A DNA stretch of 19,992 nucleotides from Verrucomicrobiota bacterium (GTDB taxonomy: Bacteria; Verrucomicrobiota; Verrucomicrobiia; Limisphaerales; JACRJZ01): positions 1-19,992 of the forward strand of contig JAKLEJ010000009.1 in assembly GCA_022711695.1 (NCBI GenBank). Direction: 5' to 3'. Under the pieces are notes generated by a model. The model did no database searches. It worked only from the letters and a program-made list of their open reading frames with translations, and was not told the origin of the DNA. This document shows, piece after piece, positions 16,243 through 19,992 of this stretch; position 1 is the first letter of the stretch; the number at the start of each line of letters is the position of its first letter. Both the position numbers and the translations under genes were made by a program.

Positions 16243-17127
16243 TTACAGCGCGAAGATCCGTTCCATGCGCCGCGCCAGGTCGCGCGCCGTTTCCACGTCC
16301 GCGGCCTGGCTGCCGGGCTGCTCGGAAGTCGCCCAACCGCTATAGCCGGCGTTATCCAGGGCCTGCATCACCGCGGGCCAGTTGGTATCGCCGTCGAGCA
16401 ATTTCACCGGGGCGCTCTTCGGGGCGGCTGGGTCAGCGGGTTTCGCGCGGTAGTCCTTGATGTGCACGCGGAAGAGCCGTTTGCCCAGCGCCTGAATCCA
16501 GCGTTCGGCGGGCCCGACGCGGCCAGCATTGCCGATGTCGAAATACCAGCCCACCCACTCGCTGCGGATGGCATCGACGTATTCGACCGCTTGCGCGGGG
16601 GACATGATGAAATTGTTGCCGACATTCTCGATGGCGATCCGCACGCCGGTCTCCTGCGCGACGGGAATCGCCTTCCGGATTCCGTCGATGGAGCGGTCGA
16701 AACACTCCTGGTAGGTCACGCCGTTGCGGGCGACGCCCGGCACGAGCAGCACGCAGTCGGCGCCGTAAGCGCGCGCGTCGCGCAGACTGAGCAGGAGCCC
16801 CTCCAGGCCGGCTTTGCGCGTGGCTTCATCCGGGCCCGACAGGGGCTTTTCCCAGTGGGTGTGGCAGCAAACGCTGGCCGCTTGCAGGCCGGTGGCCTTG
16901 AAAGCGGCCAGCACTTCCTCGCGGTTCATGCCGCCCAGCGGCTCCACCCCCTCGAACCCCGCTTCCTTCATGGCGCGGAATTTCTCGAGCACGGAGCCCT
17001 TCATGCCTATGGTCGAATACATGATGGCCTTGCGGAGGCGGCGGGGCGGCGCGGCCAGGGCGCGCGGGAGGAGAGCGGCCGCGGCGGCGGCCCCGGCGGT
17101 GACTTTCAGAAAGGAACGTCGGTTCAT
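16243..17127 (-). CDS. Tat-exported sugar phosphate isomerase/epimerase-like TIM barrel
   Basis: A 294-residue protein of the xylose-isomerase-like TIM barrel family (AP endonuclease 2 superfamily). MNRRSFLKVTAGAAAAAALL is a Tat signal with the R-R-S-F-L-K motif; an ATG three codons upstream (17136) is an equal alternative. The barrel begins at IMYSTIGMKGSVLEKF and EAGFEGVEPLGG. Expected metal ligands are visible: Glu167 (IAIENVG), Asp197 (WYFDIGN), His222 (VHIKDYR) and Glu269 (WATSEQPG). Family members isomerise or epimerise sugars or act on keto-sugars; substrate is not predictable here. It lies 68 bp downstream of a Tat-exported Gfo/Idh oxidoreductase on the same strand, a recurrent pairing in this bacterial group, so the two probably work together in the periplasm. 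Confidence 0.87.
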   Translation of the reverse strand: MNRRSFLKVTAGAAAAAALLPRALAAPPRRLRKAIMYSTIGMKGSVLEKFRAMKEAGFEGVEPLGGMNREEVLAAFKATGLQAASVCCHTHWEKPLSGPDEATRKAGLEGLLLSLRDARAYGADCVLLVPGVARNGVTYQECFDRSIDGIRKAIPVAQETGVRIAIENVGNNFIMSPAQAVEYVDAIRSEWVGWYFDIGNAGRVGPAERWIQALGKRLFRVHIKDYRAKPADPAAPKSAPVKLLDGDTNWPAVMQALDNAGYSGWATSEQPGSQAADVETARDLARRMERIFAL

Positions 17128-17195
17128 GGTTTGCATGGGTTTCAGGCACTGGTTCGTTGGACGGCATCTCCGCCGCGAGAGGGGCCTCGTGGCGC

Positions 17196-18653
17196 CTAGG
17201 CCTTCAGGATCCCCTCCCAGCCTTTGCGATACCCGGGTCGCCGGATGAAGGGATCGGCGGCCGGCGCGTTGGCGGCGCGCATCGCCCGATAATCCCACTC
17301 GATCTTCTTTCCCGTGCGGTAGGCCACATTGCCCAGGTGGTTCGTCTCGGTCGTCCAGCCGGAATACTGGAAGTTGGACCCCGGCGCGGGCCCGTTGCCC
17401 TTGGCGCAGTTGACCCACTCGACCCAGTGGCCGGGGGAGCGGGGCAGCGTGGGCGGCGGGGGCTGGAAATCCTTGAAGCGCTCTTCGGGCAGGAGCTTCC
17501 CGTTGCCGAGCAACAGGCCTTTGTCGCCGATGAACACGCACGAGCGCCGGCCCCACGACTCCACCCAGCCCGGGGGTTTGCTGTCTCCCTGGTGCCAGAC
17601 CAGCTTGAGCGCCGGCTGCGCGCCGACGGCGGCGAACTGGAACGTGGCCCGCAGGGTTGCCGGCGCCAGTTCCGAGTGCGCCACCGGCACGTTGGGCGAG
17701 ACAGCCTCCACGGTGAGCGGGGCCAGCGCGCGCCCGCCCTGGCCGTCCGGCCGCCAGAGATCCAGCACGGTGAACGGCACATCGTTGTCGTGGCTGCCCA
17801 GGTCGCTCATCGTGCCGTTGCCGAAATCCCACCACCGATACCACCGCGGCCCGGGAAAATAGGTGGCGTGATACGGCCGTTCCGGCGCGGGGCCCAGCCA
17901 CAGGTCCCAATCGAGCGTGGACGGAACGGGCATCGCCTCCTTGAACCGCTCGACGATCGGGATGCCGTTGTAGAATCCGTGCGGTTTGTCGAATTTCTCC
18001 GCCGACGCGCCATCCTGCAGCCCCCAGGCGCGGTCGGCCCACACATGGACTTCCCGCACCGGGCCGACGACGCCCGTGTCCAGAATTTCCCTGATGGCGC
18101 GCCGCGCCGCCGAGGCGTGCCCCTGGTTGCCCATCTGCGTGGACAGCTTCGGATGCCTGGCGGCGGTTTCGCGGAGGATGCGCGTCTCCCAGATATTGTA
18201 GGCGAGGGGCTTCTCGCAATAGACGTGCTTGCCATGGGTCAAGGCCAGGTACGCGGCAAACGCGTGGGTCTGCTCGGCGGTGGACACCACCACGGCATCG
18301 AAGTCGTTTGGCCGGTCGAAGACGCGCCGGAGGTCCGTGCAAGTCCTGGCTTTCGGGTAACGCTGCGACGCGGAATCGAGCGCCCGCCGGTCCACGTCGC
18401 ACAGCACGGTCACATTCTCGTCCGGATGCGGCCCCTGTGGGCCGTCCGCATCGGAGCGCGCCTTCCGGCCAGCCGACGCCGGGCGGCCCGGAACGACGGT
18501 AAGTTCCGCCAGGTTGGCGTTGCCGCGGCCGCCGCAGGCGATGAACGCCAGGTCGAGTTTGTTGTTCAGGTTCTGGCCGCGCAGGAACCCGGGCGCGCCG
18601 GCGATGACGGCGGCCGTCGCCAGGGTTCTGCCAACAAAAGCGCGCCGCGTCAT
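17196..18653 (-). CDS. Tat-exported Gfo/Idh/MocA family oxidoreductase
   Basis: A 485-residue NAD(P)-dependent oxidoreductase of the glucose-fructose oxidoreductase/inositol dehydrogenase family. From ATG 18653 it begins MTRRAFVGRTLATAAVIAG, a twin-arginine signal; in-frame ATGs at 18689 and 18701 would add 12-16 residues and cannot be excluded. The Rossmann part shows AFIACGGRGNANL (36-48), VTVLCDVD (81-88), AVVVSTAEQTH (120-130) and the hallmark EKP at 147-149 (YCEKPLAYNIWE). The C-terminal half has LDWDLWLGP and WWDFGNGTMSDLGSHDND, standard for exported members. A Pro/Gly/Arg-rich insert (about 53-78) lies between the first helix and second strand. It probably oxidises a sugar or cyclitol in the periplasm with a tightly bound cofactor; the substrate is unknown. 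It precedes the TIM-barrel gene. Confidence 0.9.
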   Translation of the reverse strand: MTRRAFVGRTLATAAVIAGAPGFLRGQNLNNKLDLAFIACGGRGNANLAELTVVPGRPASAGRKARSDADGPQGPHPDENVTVLCDVDRRALDSASQRYPKARTCTDLRRVFDRPNDFDAVVVSTAEQTHAFAAYLALTHGKHVYCEKPLAYNIWETRILRETAARHPKLSTQMGNQGHASAARRAIREILDTGVVGPVREVHVWADRAWGLQDGASAEKFDKPHGFYNGIPIVERFKEAMPVPSTLDWDLWLGPAPERPYHATYFPGPRWYRWWDFGNGTMSDLGSHDNDVPFTVLDLWRPDGQGGRALAPLTVEAVSPNVPVAHSELAPATLRATFQFAAVGAQPALKLVWHQGDSKPPGWVESWGRRSCVFIGDKGLLLGNGKLLPEERFKDFQPPPPTLPRSPGHWVEWVNCAKGNGPAPGSNFQYSGWTTETNHLGNVAYRTGKKIEWDYRAMRAANAPAADPFIRRPGYRKGWEGILKA

Positions 18654-18821
18654 CGGGTTCTGCGGGGTCGGCTTCGCAGAGGGTCTCATATGGTGTGTCA
18701 TCAACGGATACCCGCTTTTCCAACAGGAGTCCAACTGGATTTGCGGGGAGCGGCTGGAATCGGCGGCTGAAACGGAATTCCGAGAAAGGGTGGCGGACGG
18801 TTTGGGTTGCGCGGCTGCGGA

Positions 18822-18906
18822 TGGTGGGCACGACAGGGATCGAACCTGCAAGGATTGCTCCAAAGGATCCTAAGTCCTTCGCGTCTGCCAATTCCGCCAC
18901 GTGCCC
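18822..18906 (-). tRNA. tRNA-Leu, anticodon UAG, with encoded CCA
   Basis: On the reverse strand an 85-nt class II tRNA folds cleanly. The acceptor stem is GGGCACG/CGTGCCC, the D-stem GCG/CGC, and the anticodon stem AAGGA/TCCTT with loop CTTAGGA, giving anticodon TAG. A long variable arm GGA-GCAA-TCC and a T-arm with TTCGATC follow. Discriminator A and a genomically encoded CCA end the gene. The long variable arm and anticodon identify leucine (CUA codons and wobble). Confidence 0.96.
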
Positions 18907-19081
18907 GCCACGCGGGGCGACCGGCTTCCTACCACGCGCCGCCCGCGAAAGAAACCAAATTCACCATCGGCCCCGGGTGCGTTTGCGCGGCCGGCGGGCC
19001 AACAGCCCGCTGAAGAGCCGCGCCGCCGCCGGTTCGCCGGCGTTGCGTCCCCGCTGGGCCCGGTTATGCTCCAGCCCCAAT

Positions 19082-19885
19082 ATGGCTTACGTTCACGGCT
19101 ATTCTCCGCGCGAGACGCGGCGGCTCTACGAGCAGGCCGAAATCCTCGAGGAAATCCTGCATTCGGGCACGACATTCCCGGCCGGGGCCCGGGTCCTCGA
19201 GGCCGGCTGCGGCGTCGGCGCCCAAACCCGGCTTCTGCTCCGGCGCAGCCCGAAGACGCGGTTCACCTGCATCGACATTTCCGCGAAGTCGCTGGCCACG
19301 GCCCGGCGGCTCAAGAAACAGCCCGGCTTCGGCAGGGTCGCCTTCCGCCGCGAAGACCTCGGCCGGCTCAGCTTCGCGGACGAAAGCTTTGACCATGTGT
19401 TTGTGTGCTTCGTGCTGGAACACCTGGACAATCCCGTGGCGGCGCTGAGGGAGCTGCGGCGCGTCCTCAAGCGAGGAGGGACCCTCGCGGCGATCGAAGG
19501 CGATCACGGGTCGGCCTTCTGGCATCCGGAAACCGTGGACTCCGTCGCCGCCTGGCAGGGCCTGGTCGCCGCCCAACGGAAGTTGGGGCACGATCCGGAC
19601 ATCGGCCGGCGGCTGGCGCCGTTGCTGACAGAAGCGGGCTTCGAGTTGGAGCGTTGCGAGCCGGCGTGGCTGTATGCCGACCGCCTCAAACCGGCCCTGC
19701 GCGATGGCATGGTGGATCATATCATCGTGCCGATGGTGCAATCGGCCGAACGCCAGATTCTGGCCGAGAAACTCGTCCCCGGCCGGGCGTATCGGCAAGG
19801 GATCGCCGATTTGTCGCGCGTGGATCAGATCGAGGAGGGAACGTTCTTCTACACCTGGTTCAAGGCCGTTGGGAGGCGGCGTTGA
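19082..19885 (+). CDS. Class I SAM-dependent methyltransferase
   Basis: A 267-residue cytoplasmic protein. The Rossmann-like SAM fold is evident: VLEAGCGVGAQT (38-49, motif I), FTCIDIS (61-67, acidic ribose-binding region), REDLGRLSFADESFDHVFVC (90-109) and FVLEHLDNP (110-118), then LRRVLKRGGTLAAIEGDHG. The N-terminus YVHGYSPRETRRLYEQA is shared, as I recall, with a subgroup of small-molecule methyltransferases. The last about 110 residues form a specific cap domain I cannot assign to a substrate. ATG 19082 sits after an AT-rich CCCCAAT and no strong Shine-Dalgarno. It is divergent from the tRNA and appears monocistronic. Confidence 0.88.
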   Translation: MAYVHGYSPRETRRLYEQAEILEEILHSGTTFPAGARVLEAGCGVGAQTRLLLRRSPKTRFTCIDISAKSLATARRLKKQPGFGRVAFRREDLGRLSFADESFDHVFVCFVLEHLDNPVAALRELRRVLKRGGTLAAIEGDHGSAFWHPETVDSVAAWQGLVAAQRKLGHDPDIGRRLAPLLTEAGFELERCEPAWLYADRLKPALRDGMVDHIIVPMVQSAERQILAEKLVPGRAYRQGIADLSRVDQIEEGTFFYTWFKAVGRRR

Positions 19886-19900
19886 GTACGGGGAAGGGAT

Positions 19901-19992
19901 GAACCACGAAATATACGAAAGGGGGAAGTGACTGGTGACTTGCACGGGGTGACTGGAACCACAAGGACCGCGGAGGGGCGTGGAGGGACACG
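19901..19992. repeat. Degenerate intergenic repeat at the right edge
   Basis: Downstream of the methyltransferase stop the sequence reads GAACCACGAAATATACGAAA, then GGAACCACAAGGACCGCGGA further on, ending GGAGGGACACG. These resemble the common dispersed strings 'accacgaaatacacgaaa' and 'accacagaggacacggagg'. Two direct copies of GTGACTGG lie at 19928-19935 and 19949-19956. It continues past the window and does not encode a recognisable protein. Confidence 0.5.

Noticed and set aside
17128..18900. Upstream extension of the TIM-barrel frame beginning MAELADAKDLGSF
   Set aside because: The first residues are the well-known false peptide from translating a tRNA-Leu, and the middle is a wrong-frame reading of the Gfo/Idh gene; only the part from 17127 down is real.
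18822..18906. tRNA-Leu as an integration site of a mobile element
   Set aside because: No integrase and no repeat of the tRNA 3' end were found within the window.

Overview
This is a GC-rich bacterial window, about 20 kb, in which almost every gene encodes a secreted, Tat-exported, lipoprotein or membrane product. The gene set (GH29 and GH172/DUF2961 glycosidases, a hydrazine-synthase-alpha-like diheme protein, Tat-exported Gfo/Idh and TIM-barrel proteins, and an extracellular beta-helix protein ending in the 'YRLxxTTN...FYRL' type of domain) points to the Verrucomicrobiota (Limisphaerales/Pedosphaerales-like), with Planctomycetota as the alternative. Shine-Dalgarno signals are mostly weak. 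No mobile element, CRISPR array or phage gene is visible.

Layout. (1) 1-132, minus: the first 44 codons of a secreted protein that runs off the left edge, divergent from the next block. (2) 223-8092, plus: a carbohydrate-degradation block of four exported enzymes or enzyme-like proteins: a GH29 alpha-L-fucosidase-like protein, a secreted (alpha/alpha)6 protein with a discoidin-like C-terminus, a GH172 (DUF2961) protein, and, 220 bp further on, a lipoprotein with a glycosidase-like TIM barrel. The first three are separated by only 1-2 nt and almost certainly form one operon. (3) 8121-12694, minus: a two-gene operon of a large HzsA-like diheme protein followed 11 nt later by a fused (beta+ACT+alpha) iron-sulfur L-serine ammonia-lyase. 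(4) 12695-13203: a gene-free stretch with a 25/27-nt inverted repeat of the 'ACGCGAAGACGC' type. (5) 13204-15513, plus: a secreted beta-helix protein with an internal duplication. (6) 15610-18653, minus: a small membrane protein, a Tat-exported sugar isomerase/epimerase-like TIM barrel and a Tat-exported Gfo/Idh/MocA oxidoreductase. (7) 18822-18906, minus: tRNA-Leu(UAG) with encoded CCA. (8) 19082-19885, plus: a class I SAM methyltransferase, followed by more repeat-like intergenic DNA up to the right edge.

How it fits together. The left half looks like a small polysaccharide-utilisation locus without SusC/SusD or a visible transporter or regulator: exported enzymes could trim alpha-fucosyl and arabinofuranosyl/fructofuranosyl-type residues from a complex glycan. 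The Gfo/Idh plus TIM-barrel pair is a typical PVC-group arrangement and could oxidise or isomerise released sugars in the periplasm. The HzsA-like protein and the serine ammonia-lyase share an operon but have no obvious shared pathway. All family calls come from reading motifs in the translated sequence; no database search was run.
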